This document shows, piece after piece, positions 10,829-23,845 of a stretch of DNA of 64,000 bases (position 1 is its first letter; the number at the start of each line of letters is the position of its first letter). Position numbers and translations under genes: made by a program. The notes under the pieces were generated by a model. The model did not search any database. It worked only from the letters and a program-made list of their open reading frames with translations, and was not told the DNA's origin. Source of the stretch: Mya arenaria (taxonomy: Eukaryota; Mollusca; Bivalvia; Myida; Myidae); contig NC_069124.1 in the NCBI RefSeq assembly GCF_026914265.1, positions 6,846,213 to 6,910,212 of the forward strand. The letters are read 5' to 3'.

Positions 10829-13571
10829 GTTAGTTAACGTACACAGTCATGCTGCTTGTGTTTATCTATTGTGGAACTCTGTTTGCCTTTATATGTGAAT
10901 ATAATCCACGATGATGAACGATCAAAAATCAGAATCGTCCACTTTAATAAGAAAATTGTGATTAGATATAGTAACAAGTGCGCAGATCGTAACAAATGTT
11001 TGTATTTTATCAGGCGAGATTTCCGTACAGTTTACACATGATTTATAATGATTATTAATGCGCTTATAATTATAAAACTTCTTATGATATAATAAAACTA
11101 TCATTCAATTAATTTATTTTAAGGTCTGTATACTAAAGGAAAGATTTAACTTTACAAAATGCGAATCTTTTCCTCAATAAGGTAATTTCGTTCTAAGATT
11201 ACATTTTGTTATACTTCAATTTACAGATCTAGGGCATATGAATTTTTTATAGAATTACGTCATCTTAAAACGCTGCTATTTCTGATGTTTCCGTAGGACC
11301 TGGTATATTTTACATTTACAGCTTTTTTCGTTATTGCCTTTCCAACGTTTAAGTACGTAAAATACGCTGACTATGATAACTTAAGATTTCATGTCAGTGC
11401 ATTGAATGCATATTTGAATATGAACAACAAAGCAGTTTGAATTGATCTTTACATATCTTGTCATATTGATATATATTTAAACATTCCTGTTGAGACTTCC
11501 AACACTAACCATTTCTACGAAATCTCTACATATACCAGTGCGCTTTGTATCACGCCTATCCGTCTACTATCAATTGATTTTAATAGTTTGAAATCGACAT
11601 TGCAAAGAAAGGATTATTGACATCATCATGCAATATATTTAAAAGTACTATCCAGTCTACCGGCTCAAGTCTCATTATTGTCCTATTTGTAGAACAATGA
11701 GAACTGCAGGAACAGATCAATTCACGTACAAGAATAGGCCAACTGTTTGTTGAGACGAATGTTTGCACAAAACATAAATTCATTTTCTGCATTCAAGCTG
11801 ATTGATTTGGTATTCTCTTCCTCGGTTCTTTCCTACTCAATGTAATAAATATTGATCTGCAGATAAGTAGTGGCGTTTTATGCTTGTTTAGATGGATTAG
11901 GTTGTATCATTTACTTACGATAAGAACACATGAACTATAAAATATGATTTCGAAAATAAACTAGATACACACACGTATGTACACCAGACACACACATACA
12001 AACACAACAAACAGACAACTCACACATTAATCTTACTTTACTTAAAAATGGTGGGAATACCGCATTGAAACGGCCAGTGAAACAAGAGTTTACTGGAACA
12101 CGAGTCATTTTGGGGTTAAAACTTGTTTGTATGGCCATAACCTCACGCTCGTCCTAACATATATAAAAAAATAACAAGATATAAACCTCAACTTGATTAT
12201 TTTCCTTACATGATGTACACGTTTGCATTTAAGTGGTGTTGCTGGCTTGGACATATTCTAAAGGGATACGGATGGATACACGAATCTCGATAGTTAGATT
12301 GGTTCTTTTTCCTGAATTGCCACGAATAATTCATAACTATGAGCATTTATTCAAATTAAAATCTAATTAATGACATCTGTTTTATTTAACGTAGCATTTC
12401 TTTTTATTTATTTTTTTTATTTATAATCATCAAAGCGTTGACTGATGTCTTCGATGTCTGGAGTTGATTTATTTAGTAAATATACATGTATCATATAAGC
12501 ATACAAGAGTCAAAAGATACACATTGATGAAAAATTTATCACGGAATATGTTCAAGATACTGTATCGTCGCCATAAGAAGTTCAATAATTGCTTGTAAAT
12601 CGAAACCTTTTCAATATTATATGGGGTCACCAGGCATATAAGATTTTCCTGAGTAAAGGTACAATCAGACGACAAGCAAATATTGATTCTCTTCGGTGGT
12701 GCAAAGAAAAATGAGGTTTTGACATCTCCTTGATGCATCCATGTCTTTTGTTAATTTGTACAAACTAGAATATGATTTATATTTCATATGATATTTTTTA
12801 TTAAAAAGACATACTTCGAACTTCGGAGAATGTGGTACCGTTTAAAAAAACACTTCTACTGCAGGTTGGCTACGTTTTTGTTTCATTATTGTGTGAACTG
12901 TGATGCAAATATCTTTTCCACCCGATTTGGTGTTGAGCATATTTTGATTTGCCAGCATTCCAACTAAACTAGTTCGGTGCATATACACAGCGTAGGCACA
13001 TAGTATCGCATGTAAATGGAACTGTTATGTATAATACCTACGCCGGTACACATCAAAACAAACAAAAACTAAGGAAGAAAATATGATTATATGTATAAAA
13101 TTAGTAGCGCTGTTGCTGTACTGAAGCGCTGTGGATTAGTGTTGGTGCTGTCGAGTATGATTTGCGCTTCAAGTTGATATCATTTAAAGCCTTTGGAAGG
13201 AATACAATTGAGTGCCATTTGAACCATGTATTGTTATGCCTGTTTTGCTTATCGATTGCGGAAACAAAAGGTTGTACCAAATACCTTAACAAAAGAGGAA
13301 ACAACCCGAAAACAGTAGTCTGTGTGCCGGTGTATTTTACACATCAAACGGACCCTTTTAAACCCAAAAGTCCTCTAATTGAAGTCTGGTATGTAGAAAT
13401 CGTCGGGGTATGGGCGCAATAAGAAGGTATGATTTGCATCTAAAGTAAAATTAAAAATTTGACTTGTTAAATGTTTAATTAGACTATGATTGTATCACAA
13501 TACGGGAGGTCAAGGCTTAGAATCAAACAACTGCAAGCTTTGTTTATAAACCAGAATTAATTTGTTTACAG
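10829..13571. other. Spacer after torsin copy B, no supported gene
   Basis: 10829-11900 is diverged intron-3 sequence of the dead copy B, matching patches of copy D's intron 3 around 32286-32420. From about 11.9 to 13.57 kb I see nothing recognisable. There is a CA/AC-rich patch near 11968-12005. Open frames at 12469-12738 (minus) and 13162-13422 (plus) have no motif or homologue I recognise. Confidence 0.5.
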
Positions 13572-13685
13572 GCATTTGGGACAAGATACGATAAAAAGGA
13601 AAAAGGTGGAGATAAGGACAAGGCAGCAATTGAAGAATCAAAGCCAGACTCAGCTCAACCAAAACTTAAAGAAAGTCAATACTAG
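13572..13685 (+). CDS. Possible orphan terminal exon of an unknown gene
   Basis: A pyrimidine-rich stretch ending in 'tttacag' at 13571 is followed by an open frame beginning AFGTRYDKKEKGG and ending PKLKESQY, then TAG at 13683-13685. The lysine/glutamate/aspartate-rich composition differs from the surrounding AT-rich noise and looks like a real hydrophilic C-terminal tail. No upstream partner exon was identified; the open frame at 13162-13422 is close but shows no convincing donor. Treat as a candidate exon, possibly a relic. Confidence 0.25.
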   Translation, partial: AFGTRYDKKEKGGDKDKAAIEESKPDSAQPKLKESQY

Positions 13686-13794
13686 TATGCTAAAAAGCAG
13701 GTTAGACAAATTTTAAGACAAAATACAAGCCACGCAGCTAGCATCTTTAATCCGGCTTGATCAATTCGTTTTTAAGTGTTAGTTTATACTTGTT

Positions 13795-14476
13795 TTTCAA
13801 TTATTGAAAAATGAGGTTGTGAACAAACAAGCTAGTTAAGCCCCCAGTAGACTCTTGTTCCTGTGAACTCGTGTTTCGCTGAGCGTTCCAAGGCGGTACT
13901 CCCATCATTAATAGGTAGATTTTTAGATGCGTGTGTGTTATGTTTGTGGCATTTGTATTTGTATATGTGGTGCTTTATACGTTTGTATCTCTAGTTGATT
14001 GTCATTTCGGCTCTTACCTTGTGCATCTAAACAGGCTATATTATTGAATTTTTAACTACTGGACTTATCACTGTAATGATCATTGTATTATTGGATGGAG
14101 GAGAATTGAGATATACAAAATGAATACCTAAAACTAGCTATAGAAATATCTTTAAACTGGTTAAAAGCGTGCGAAATGTGTGTCGAAGTGACCTTGTAAT
14201 TATAACTATGTTATAAAAAACTATTGTGAAGCATAACCATTAGAGAACGTGGTAATTAATACATTTATAGGTTTAAAAGTATAAAGAGACACTTAAGAAT
14301 GGTTTATACTGTAAGGAAGATTATACCTTATCTGAGTTTAAATATCCTTAAACATCTTAACAAGTGTTAAATCGATAGATAGGCGCCTTTATATATGGAC
14401 GTTTTTTCGTTTAACTTATACAAATTAAATACGTTATTAGCATTCAGGAAGTGTCGCTGTTATCATATTTGCTATA
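13795..14476. repeat. 5' flank of torsin copy C, duplicate of the copy A flank
   Basis: From 'attattgaaaaatgagg' onward this stretch aligns with 842-1199 and 1498-2169, including 'cccccagtagactcttg' and 'gggacactt'-type blocks just before the start codon. It marks the start of the second torsin block. Only one copy of the unit doubled at 544-1855 is present here. The sequence just before the ATG (gcattcaggaagtgtcgc) is shared by copies A and C, with a looser match at B and D, so it is probably 5' UTR or proximal promoter. Confidence 0.65.
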
Positions 14477-17432
14477 ATGGCTATCGGAGCTAATAAATGC
14501 TTGTTAACATTGATATATGGAGGATTTTCAACTCTTGTATATTTCAATTTGTCGTTGAAGTATTCCATACCAACATTACTTTTTGTGCTATTTGTTCTTA
14601 TTGTGATTCTTTATGCAAATGGTGATATTGCATTTAAAGAGTTGTTAGTTCCTCTGTGTTTGCCATTACTAATTTTAATATGTGTTTCTGCAGTCGTGTT
14701 TTCTTCTATATGGATTTATTGCACTTGGAATGAATGCTGTACATCTACATGGATAACGAGCAACTTGACAGGTAAATCTCTTTAGTAGAAATTATCTTCT
14801 ATTCCTACCATATAATTTTCAAAAGTATTATTATCATTTTATGTCAAGTTATAAGAATAATAAAGGTGATCTATGTCATTTATCAAAGGCTTGGCGTTTG
14901 CCCTCAACCAAAATCTGTATGGGCAACATCTTGTCATTGGACCAACAGTCAAACACTTGAGAGGGCATGTAGAAACACACCCAAAAAGGCCTCTTGTGCT
15001 CTCGTTTCACGGAGTGCCGGGCACTGGAAAGAATTTCGTTAGCTCCATGATCGCCGAGCATATGTACGCAAAAGGAATGTCAAGTCAGTATGTACATTAC
15101 TTCTCAGCAACGAAGGACTTTATTCATGAGGACAGGCTGGAAGAATATCAGGTAATGGTGATTTAAAAGAACGCAATTGTTTACGGCGTTAAGGTAATTC
15201 TAGATGTGATGGCGACAGAAAAATATTGTCAAACTGTTTCAAATTCAATTTTAACATACTGCCAAAGTTGTTTCTTTAACAATAAAAAACTTAATATGCA
15301 TATCTATATATCAATAAAAACTACAGGGACAGGCACAGTAATATGCATATCATGTAATGATACAGTGAACATTATCATGTTATAGCTCACCATAAAGCAG
15401 CATATCGTAGCAGCCGTACAGGCATGTCCTCAATCTCTCTTCATTTTCGATGAAATGGACAAGATGCCAAGTGGAATCATGGATGTTGTGAAACCGTACC
15501 TTGAGTATAACCAACCTGTCGATGGAACCGATTACAGGCATTCAGTGTTTCTATTTTTAAGGTAAGTTAACTTACAATTTTTGCTTGTATATTCATTCAT
15601 TGTTGAACTCTTGATGTACGTATACTAACGGAAAGAAAAACTGTACATACTATGAAACTATTCTTCAAAAAGGTCAATCTCCTTTAGGATGACATGTTCT
15701 TCAATTGTTGTAAACGAGTATGTGTGATATAGAGATGTGTTATTTTTGAAACGCTGCTTTTTCTGATTTTTTGGAGCAGCTGGTATGTTTAACATAAACC
15801 TAATTTTTGTAACTGTCACTTCAACGTTGAATGAAAATTGCGTTGTCTTTGGTAACCATAGCAACTTTATGTCAGTGAATGTAATGCAGGTATAGATTAA
15901 AACAACAAAACCAAACCGCCGGCTTGACATTATCACTGGTTTTGAAATTTTATAAGTACAATCATACTTATGTGAGAAAGCCAACACGGCCGTGCAATTA
16001 TCGCATACTTTGTCGGAATATATCAAGCGGACTGTATGCGTTAAGGTACCTCACAATTTTAAAATACGATGCTGTTGTTATAATTGTAATTTCTTAAAAG
16101 CAATTCAAGGTTATTTGTGCTGTTGTTTGTCTTTTTTGTTTCTTTTACAATACATTTCCGGTGATAGTTTAAAATCTCAAACATCCCCACAATAAAACTT
16201 GGTATATTACCGCGCATTTTATTAGTCCTATCCGTTGACTGCCAACAGAGTTAAATCATTTAAATTTCTACATTTAAAAGGCGGGATCAATGATATAATC
16301 ATGTAAAAATATTGAAAGTGCTGTCACGGCTCACGTTTCATTGTCTTTCTTAAGGTAACACAATGAAAATAACAGGGACACCGTAGCCTAAAATTAAACT
16401 AAGGATAATGATCAAGTATAACAATCTGCCAACTGTTGTGAGGTTTTTCACATTCCACAAATACATTGTTCGCTTTCAAGATGATCGATTTTGAATCTTC
16501 TTCCTCGGTTCTTTCCTATTCAATTTTATATATTCATTTGCTGATACGAAGGTTGTTCTCTCTATTTATGTAGATACATAAGGCTGTATTATTGAGTTTA
16601 AGTGAAGAAATTGTTTGATAAAGGAAATGTCACTTATCAAATTTAATCGATGATAACATTCTTAAATATTAACTCGTGCCTTGCTACCTTTATTAGACTG
16701 CTTTTGCTTTGATTTGATTGTCTTTGAAAATGCAAATTTAGGAATAAACAATCACAATTACACATGTCACTAGTTTTACTATTTTATGATAGCTTTATAA
16801 TACAATATTTATATGTTTGACTGCGTGTCTCGTGTTCGTATTTACAGCAACATTTGAGGTAATCAAATAACAAATGCCTTGCTTGATCACATCCAAAATG
16901 GTAAAAAGCGATATACCTTGAAATTCCGAGATTTAGAGGAAATTGTGCGTGTCCAGAGTTACAACCTTGAAAGTAGGTGTATATATTTGCTCTTTTCAAA
17001 CCCGTTCATTCTAACAGTCAATTCGTTTTCACTTCGCAGGGATATTTCAGTTTAATAAAAGTATAGACATAATTTGTATTTTATTTCATGAAAAAATGAT
17101 AATTATATATAACGTTATCGTGGTCTTCAGTTTGTTTTCACATTTCACATTTCTGAATTGCAGACGCATTGATGAACAGCGATTTGGTAAGAAGCAGTAT
17201 TATTTCTGCGTTTATCCCTTTCCTTCCTCTTGAGAGAAGACACGTGGAAAAATGCATCAGAGACGGATTGTTTGCTAAGGGGCATTACCAGTATGGCTTT
17301 CAAATCGACCAGGATGTTGTAAAGCAAACTGCGGACGAGTTGACCTACTTTCCCGAAGACACTCGCCTTTTTTCAACTACAGGATGCAAAAGGGTATATG
17401 AAAAGATCGATCTCATCATGCAGCAGGATTAA
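14477..17432 (+). pseudogene. Torsin-like AAA+ ATPase, copy C (one nonsense codon)
   Basis: Exons: 14477-14771, 14889-15151, 15386-15561, 16848-16972 and 17164-17432, all GT-AG and phase-compatible, for 375 codons. Torsins act in the lumen of the ER and nuclear envelope. Exon 1 encodes two hydrophobic stretches (about residues 10-48 and 56-80), then NECC, matching the ECC seen after the hydrophobic N-terminus of known torsins. Exon 2 holds GQHL and Walker A GVPGTGKN; the N after GK is a torsin hallmark. Exon 3 holds Walker B FIFDEMDKM. Exon 5 has FIPFLPLERRH and the GCK motif. One break is seen: TGA at 16855-16857, where A and D have GGA, before sensor 1 is complete and before exon 5. Everything else is open, so this is a very young pseudogene, a null allele, or a sequencing error. 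Confidence 0.8.
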
Positions 17433-19339
17433 CTGTGTATGGCATGGAGTTGGTATAGGACGAGACTGTCAAACAACCCACAAATTTCATCTGAAAAGGG
17501 GAAAACATTACTAGAGTAGACCTATTAATAAAGTATTTAATAACATTAAGTAAGAAATTAAATTGCTTGTAACAGAAATATTTCGTATTGTTTCAAACAA
17601 ATTGTTCACAAAGGTTGGCTGAGTAAACTATTCAGTACTTGTATGTTCTCGTTGGAACGAGTCCAGAGTCCTGCACACGTTTTTTTTCTTGAAATTCTTT
17701 ACCATTATCTTATTTGGCATGTATTTGTTTTCCTGTATGTTACTTTTACACATAAACGTTCATAAAATATAGTTGATATTTATTTTATTTTTTTGCATTA
17801 TTATTAATATGTAAACGTTTAGACAAATCACACTCATTTTATGTTCTTTTGCAAAAAATCAGTAGAACAGAAATAAGGTTTTTTCTCAACGCTTGGAATA
17901 CTTGAGTTTAAAATTATGCATGCACAGCTCGAAGAATTTTTGATAGCGCGTTTATACGTTTGTATTTTGTTTTCTCTATTTGTATGTCGTTGGACCTGGT
18001 CTCAGCAATAATACAATCACTATGACACTATTTTAGCACAAACTTATTAAACCATGCAATTTACGCTAGTGATCTTTGTCGGAAAAATGTCTTTATATAT
18101 CTGCATCATATTGTATTGGAGCACACACTGCATCCAATGTTAACAAAAAGCAGTTTTGGTTTTACCGTTCATTGACCAGAATAACAGAGGACCAGATAAT
18201 AAATTGCTACACTGTGGACAAAGTACGAGGGGACCTTGACAGACACCATGCCTTTTACCCAGTTGATATTGTTGCTCCTGCTTGATTCAATATCCGTATA
18301 ATGGACGTTGAGTAAATGAATAGTATATACTTTTTACTGTATTCTATACTATCTTTATTGTTGCTAGCTCAAATAAGGCTCCGATAAGAGTTTTATTGTT
18401 TCTTCTGTTGATAAGATTTGGTACAAGTGTGCGATGAATACTCATAAACAAAAGTTCTGTTGGTGCTTAAGTGGCGTGTCAGTTTTGTTTTCAAAGTTAT
18501 GTGTCTCTCGTTCGTTCAGTGTATACTAGGCGTTAGCCTTGTGCCTCTTAATAAAGTGTTCGTTAAATGTAAGTCTACTCTGCTTGTCCACGAAGTTCTC
18601 GTTGCATTAAACATTAGAATATGTTGGAAAGCATAGCCTTTGCATGTGTTAATGTAAAACATTTGGTTATCAAAACATTTGTTCAAATATTGAAATGTTC
18701 CAGTGTATTGAGAATAAAATATTTGTATTGGGCTTGAATTTTAAAGTCTCAGTACACTTTATCGTTAACCGGCGAAAAGTAACAAGGAAGTGATCATTTG
18801 TCATTTCACTCTCAAGTATACCTGTACTATTGGTCCCCCCGTATATGTCTTTGATATGAATTAATGCTTTCCATTTAAATAATCGGGTAAGACTTGTACA
18901 ATGTTTACGAGACCGGTACGAGACATGTTAAACAAGTTGATATATTAACGGCATTCATTATCCGCATGCAATATACTCAGTATGTTATAAAAATATACTG
19001 AGACGGATACATTCTACATTTTTTTCTGTATACTACTTCAGATGTATGTTTGTTATAATTAGCCGAACGTTATTGATGGTTTGAAATGTCGCCTGCGTTT
19101 ACTTTTGTTCAGAATATTCTTTCACCGTTTTACTGCAAACAATTTTCTCCCAGCTCACATAAGTAGATCCAAATAATTGGCCATGCTGGAAATCATTATC
19201 TTGCCAACAGGCAAAGATAAAACAAGAAACCCGTTTGGAACTCCTTTTTTATTTTCATTACACGATTACCTCCCTTGTTGAAAAGCGTCGCCTGTAGCAT
19301 CATCTAAACCTTATCTACTGGCAATATTTAAAATCCAAA
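17433..19339. other. 3' flank of torsin copy C, duplicate of 4989-6820
   Basis: No gene supported. The stretch aligns with the copy A 3' flank with scattered small indels. AATAAA at 17527-17532 lies about 95 nt after the stop and could be the polyadenylation signal; copy A has AATAAG at the matching place. Similarity to the first block stops near 19335-19345 where the retrotransposon insertion begins, and resumes at about 29330. Confidence 0.6.
17527..17532 (+). promoter_or_regulatory. Candidate poly(A) signal of torsin copy C
   Basis: AATAAA about 95 nt downstream of the copy C stop codon. Copy A has AATAAG at the equivalent site. The assignment is by position only. Confidence 0.35.
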
Positions 19340-22300
19340 TCAATTATTTCTTGCTTCAAATGGCACCAAATAAGTTTTTACGCTGCTTTCAAGAAATAAT
19401 GCTGCACTCTCAGCATAACTATTTAAAGAACGATTTGACTATTTACATAATCACTGCACTCATTTCCATGACAAACACGAAATATAACAAATACCTATAT
19501 GCAAATTCTTTTCACTACGTACAAAAGGGTTCCAGCTAAAAGCAATACATTTTAACATTTTGCACTGAATGCAAAGTTCATTGTTATTTATACTAAATAT
19601 TGCAATACATTCATACCAAACTCTGTTTTGTACAAAGAAACCATTATACATATTTTGTTGTGACTATATTACTGTTAAACCGAATTGTTTACCTTTTGAT
19701 AGATATCTAGATACGAAACGATACCTCTTAACAAATTGTACTTTGTATATTTGTCTTATTTCAGGAATTGCAATGCACATATCAATATTTTTATATCAAA
19801 ATACTGACTGGTTTTGCTATGTCGATCCTATTGATGTTAAACCTAATTGTTTATCTTTTGACAGAAATCTAGATTCACATTTCTATACACATCTAATTTA
19901 CTTCATTCGAAGTTCATTTTTCAACTGTGTACTAGGAATTGAATATGATGGTTCCTTTCGCAATTCTTAACTTTCGCCTTTCGTATTAAGGTTGCTACTC
20001 TAAAGGACTTAACCAACGTTATGATTTAGATATCCGTCAGAATCCTTACTAAACTTCAGAAATAAGTAACAACGTAATCAATTGTTAAATTACAATTAGC
20101 TTTAAAATGCAACATCATATAATTCACTTTATATCGCTTAACGTTCAAGGTTTAAGAGATAGAAATAAACGTGCACGTGTAATTCAATGGCTTAATAATT
20201 AAAAGGCAGATGTTGCCTTTTTACAAGAAACTCATTTTACTGACAATATAAACCATCATATAAGGGACGAGTTTAATAATTGGAGACTAGTACATAGTTA
20301 CGGGGAATCAAACAGTAAAGGATGTTCTACTTTAATAAAAAAATGACCTCCAGTGCAATATATTAGACCAAATTTGTGATTGTAATGGTAGATACATCTT
20401 ATTAAATCTTAAAATACTTGAAAATACATATACACAGTGTATTTTCTGTATTCGCCGAACAAGAAAAAAGAAAGAAACGAATTTTACTTAACCTTATCAA
20501 ATGTTATTTCGGTGATATGCTTAGGGATTAAAATAATCGGCGGCGATTATAACGATACGTTAAACATAAATGACAGAATAACCAAATCACAACAATCAGA
20601 GGTTGTAACTGTTAAGAACTTAACACGCCTTATCAAAACTCATAAATTGTGTGATATTTGGAAAGTCCTCAATACAAATAAATATCAGTTTACTTGGCGA
20701 CGTAAGAATGAGACAGAAAAAAGCAGAATTGACTATTGGCTTATTGACCACAACTTCACCCCACAAGTATTTTCAACAGACATCAGACCCGCAATAATAC
20801 AAACAACAGATCACATGGCCATTTCACTAAAATTTAAACTACCTAATACACGTGGTCCTGGCTATTGGAAATTCAATAACTCTCTTCTCGAAAACAAAGA
20901 ATACAAAGCTAAAATTAAAAATATTCTTAATCAGCAAATTCAATCGAATGTTAACCCTCAAGCAAAATGGGAATTTTGTAAAATAGAAATTAGAAATCAA
21001 ACAATCCAATTTTGAAAATGTCTTTCAAGACAAAAGCATAATCATCTGACTAAATTAGAAAAAGAACTTAAACTATTGTACGAGGATAACGATAAAGAAC
21101 CACATGAAGAAACTAGCATACAAATTAACATGATCGAATCAGAAAGAAATGATATATATAAAAGTAAGGCGACCGGTGCTCAAATACGCTCAAAAATAGA
21201 CTTTATTGAAAAAGGCGAAACAAATTCTAGATATTTCCTTAATCTAGAGAAATCACGTCAAAGCAGAAAAGTTATTAATTCAATACTTGTTGATGGAGAC
21301 AGAGTCTTTGAAACAAAACAAATATTAGATGCAGAAGTTAATTTCTATACGGATTTGTACACCACAAAATATAAAGACAACGTGGAATATACTCAATATA
21401 TAACCGATGTTAACATACCTACCACTTTGGAACCAAATTTATCTGATAAATGCGAAGGCAAAATAACTCACGAAGAAGCGACAACAGCGCTCAATGAAAT
21501 GAAACTGAATAAAAGTCCTGGACTTGATGGTCTGACAGTTGAATTTTATAAAGCCTTTTGGTCTATAATTGGAAACCTTGTCATTAATTCTTTTAACGAA
21601 AGCTATGAAAAAGGCGAATTATCTTTTACTCAAAAAAACAAGGAGTTTTTTCGCTATTGTATAAAAAGGGTGATCCCGAAAACCTTGAAAATTGGCGTCC
21701 AATATCCCTTTTAAATATCGACTATAAACTAGCGGCAAAGGTTTTAGCAAAACGCATGCAATTAGTCCTACCGAAATTTATAAGTTTTGATCAGCAAGGT
21801 TATATCAAGAACAGAAATATAGGTTTCAATATACGACTTATAGATGACGTCATAGATTATACTGATCTTTATAACAAAGAGGGTGCGATTCTATTTTTAG
21901 ACTTCAAAAAAGCCTTTGACACAGTAGAATGGCCTTTTATGGTCGACATACTGAAAAAATTCGGCTTTAAGAACTCGTTTATAAGATGGGTTAAGACTCT
22001 TTATTGCAATATTACGTCCAAAATAGCAAACAATGGATGGATATCAGACTCATTTTATTTACAACGTGGTGTTCGACAAGGTTGCCCTCTTTCTGCTCTT
22101 CTTTTTATTATAGTTGTTGAAGTTTTATCAATTAAACTGAAACAATGCGAAACATATGAAGGTATAAAAGTAAAAGAAAACAACATTAAAGTTACCCAAC
22201 TTGCAGATGATACTACTTTATTTCTTAAAAACCATATAGAAATACCTATTGTTTTAGAAATAATTGATACCTTTGGAAAACATTCGGGTCTTAAACTTAA

Positions 22301-23840
22301 CAAGATGAAAACGTAAGGTCTCTGGATAGGTAAATCGAAAAATCAACCCGTCACTATGTTACATGGTGTACAAATGTATGTGTAAACCTAAGTTGGACCG
22401 ACAAAATCGAAAAGTGTAAGCAGCTAATTAACACTTGGAGTAAACGAAAACTTACATACTTTGGAAAAATAACGGTCATAAAAACCTTACTTTTTCCCAA
22501 GCTTGTTTACTTAGCTCAAAATATTGTAACTCCCGATAATATTTTTAAGATAATTAATTCAATGATCTTCGAGTTTTTCTGGAACTGAAAAAAGATAAAA
22601 TCAAACGTAAGACAGTTATTGGTAACAAGCTTGAAGGTGGTCTAGATATTCCAGATTTCATGTTATTTTCCATGAAAATAAAATGGATAACCAACCTTAT
22701 CAGTACAACAAGCGCAAGCTGGAAAACAATACCATCTCTTATGTTTAACCAATTCGGCAAGAACTTCCTAATTTTATACATGAACATTGACTCTATCAAG
22801 TCCTTACAACCACTTACAAACAAATTGAGCCTTTTTTATAAAGACTTACTGTCAATACGGATCCACTTTTCACAAATGTCTGTTCATCAAGACAAAATGT
22901 CTAACACATTTTATAATATTAGGAAGGAAATCATCTGGGGTAATAAATTCATAAAATGTAATAATAAAAGTCTCTTCTTCAAAACCTGGATTGATTCAGA
23001 TTTGATATTCATTAATGACATAATTTCAAATAGCGGTGACATAGAAACACATTTAGTTTTGAATAAACTTAAAAACAAAACAAATTGGATGGCAGAAATT
23101 TATGCATTAAAAAAAATTCTTTACCAGCTAGCTGGAAAAATATTGTTAAATCAAATGAATCATTAAATACTAGAGTTAACACAAAGCTAGAAATAAAGAT
23201 TCAAAATAAACCTCTAACCGAAATGACAAATAAAGAAATTTACCAGCTTTTTATTAGGCAAGTTTTTGAAAAACCGTCCATTCATGGTAACTGGAATCGC
23301 AGTCTTCGAGAAAAAGTAGAATGGAATTCATGGTATTATATAAATCATAAATGTATTGTTGACAATAAAGTTAAACAGTTCAAAATTAAACTGTTACATA
23401 ATCTTGTGGCAACTAACCTGAATTTATTCACGTGGAAATTGTGAGACTGACCTTTATGCATATATTGCCATGAAGTAGAAGATTATGAACATTTTTTTAT
23501 ACAGTGTTCTACTTTATCAACTTTTTGGAACACCATAAATTCCGTGTTTAAAAAATGTGGTATAAACAAACATCTCAACAACATAAAATACATCTTAGTA
23601 GGATATATGATATACCAAAAAGAATATAATTGCGTCAATATTGTATCGAGCCAAATCTGCTACTGTATTTATAAAACATACTTCATCAGTGATAGGAGAG
23701 CAAAGCACATTGTTATTTTGAATCATTTATTTTATGATTTGCTTACTTTACAGACGTTCTTAAAGAAAACAAATGTGAATGTTTGTTTTCTGAATGAGTT
23801 TATTAACAACATTAAACACATTATCTAACAATATATTGAA
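19340..23840 (+). mobile_element. L1/Tx1-like non-LTR retrotransposon (LINE), decayed
   Basis: The coding core runs from ATG at 20107 to about 23828. The apurinic endonuclease comes first: ISLNVQGLRDRNKRARV, FLQETHFT, then IGGDYNDTLN, SRIDYWLI and TDHMAISL. Reverse transcriptase follows from about 21450: KSPGLDGLTVEFYKAFW, ISLLNIDYKLAAKVLAKR, DQQGYIKNRN, FLDFKKAFDTVEW, RGVRQGCPLSALLF and the catalytic LADDTTLFL near 22200-22226. A C-terminal region continues to about 23828. These motifs fit the L1/Tx1 group. The element is dead: stops lie at about 20200 and 20344, near 21013 and 22314, with frame changes around 20400, 21660, 23085 and 23440. No ORF1 is seen; 19340-20106 is non-coding and holds a diverged repeat pair. 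The 3' end probably resumes after the LTR element, at 28756-28870. Confidence 0.85.
19665..19905 (+). repeat. Diverged repeat pair in the LINE 5' region
   Basis: A motif around 19671-19715 (gttaaaccgaattgtttacc, then a ttttgatag-like segment and tatctagata) recurs about 160 bp later near 19835-19880 (gttaaacctaattgtttatc, ttttgacag, aatctagatt). This could be a pair of 5'-UTR monomers of the LINE. The open frame at 19569-19970 merely spans both copies and is not supported as a gene. Confidence 0.45.
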
Positions 23841-23845
23841 GATGT
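23841..23845. repeat. Target-site duplication GATGT, left
   Basis: GATGT directly precedes the LTR element's outer end at 23846, and the same five bases follow its other end at 28751-28755. A 5-bp duplication is usual for BEL/Pao elements. Confidence 0.75.

Noticed and set aside
19569-19970. 133-codon frame before the LINE endonuclease
   Set aside because: It spans a diverged non-coding repeat pair and has no ORF1-like feature.
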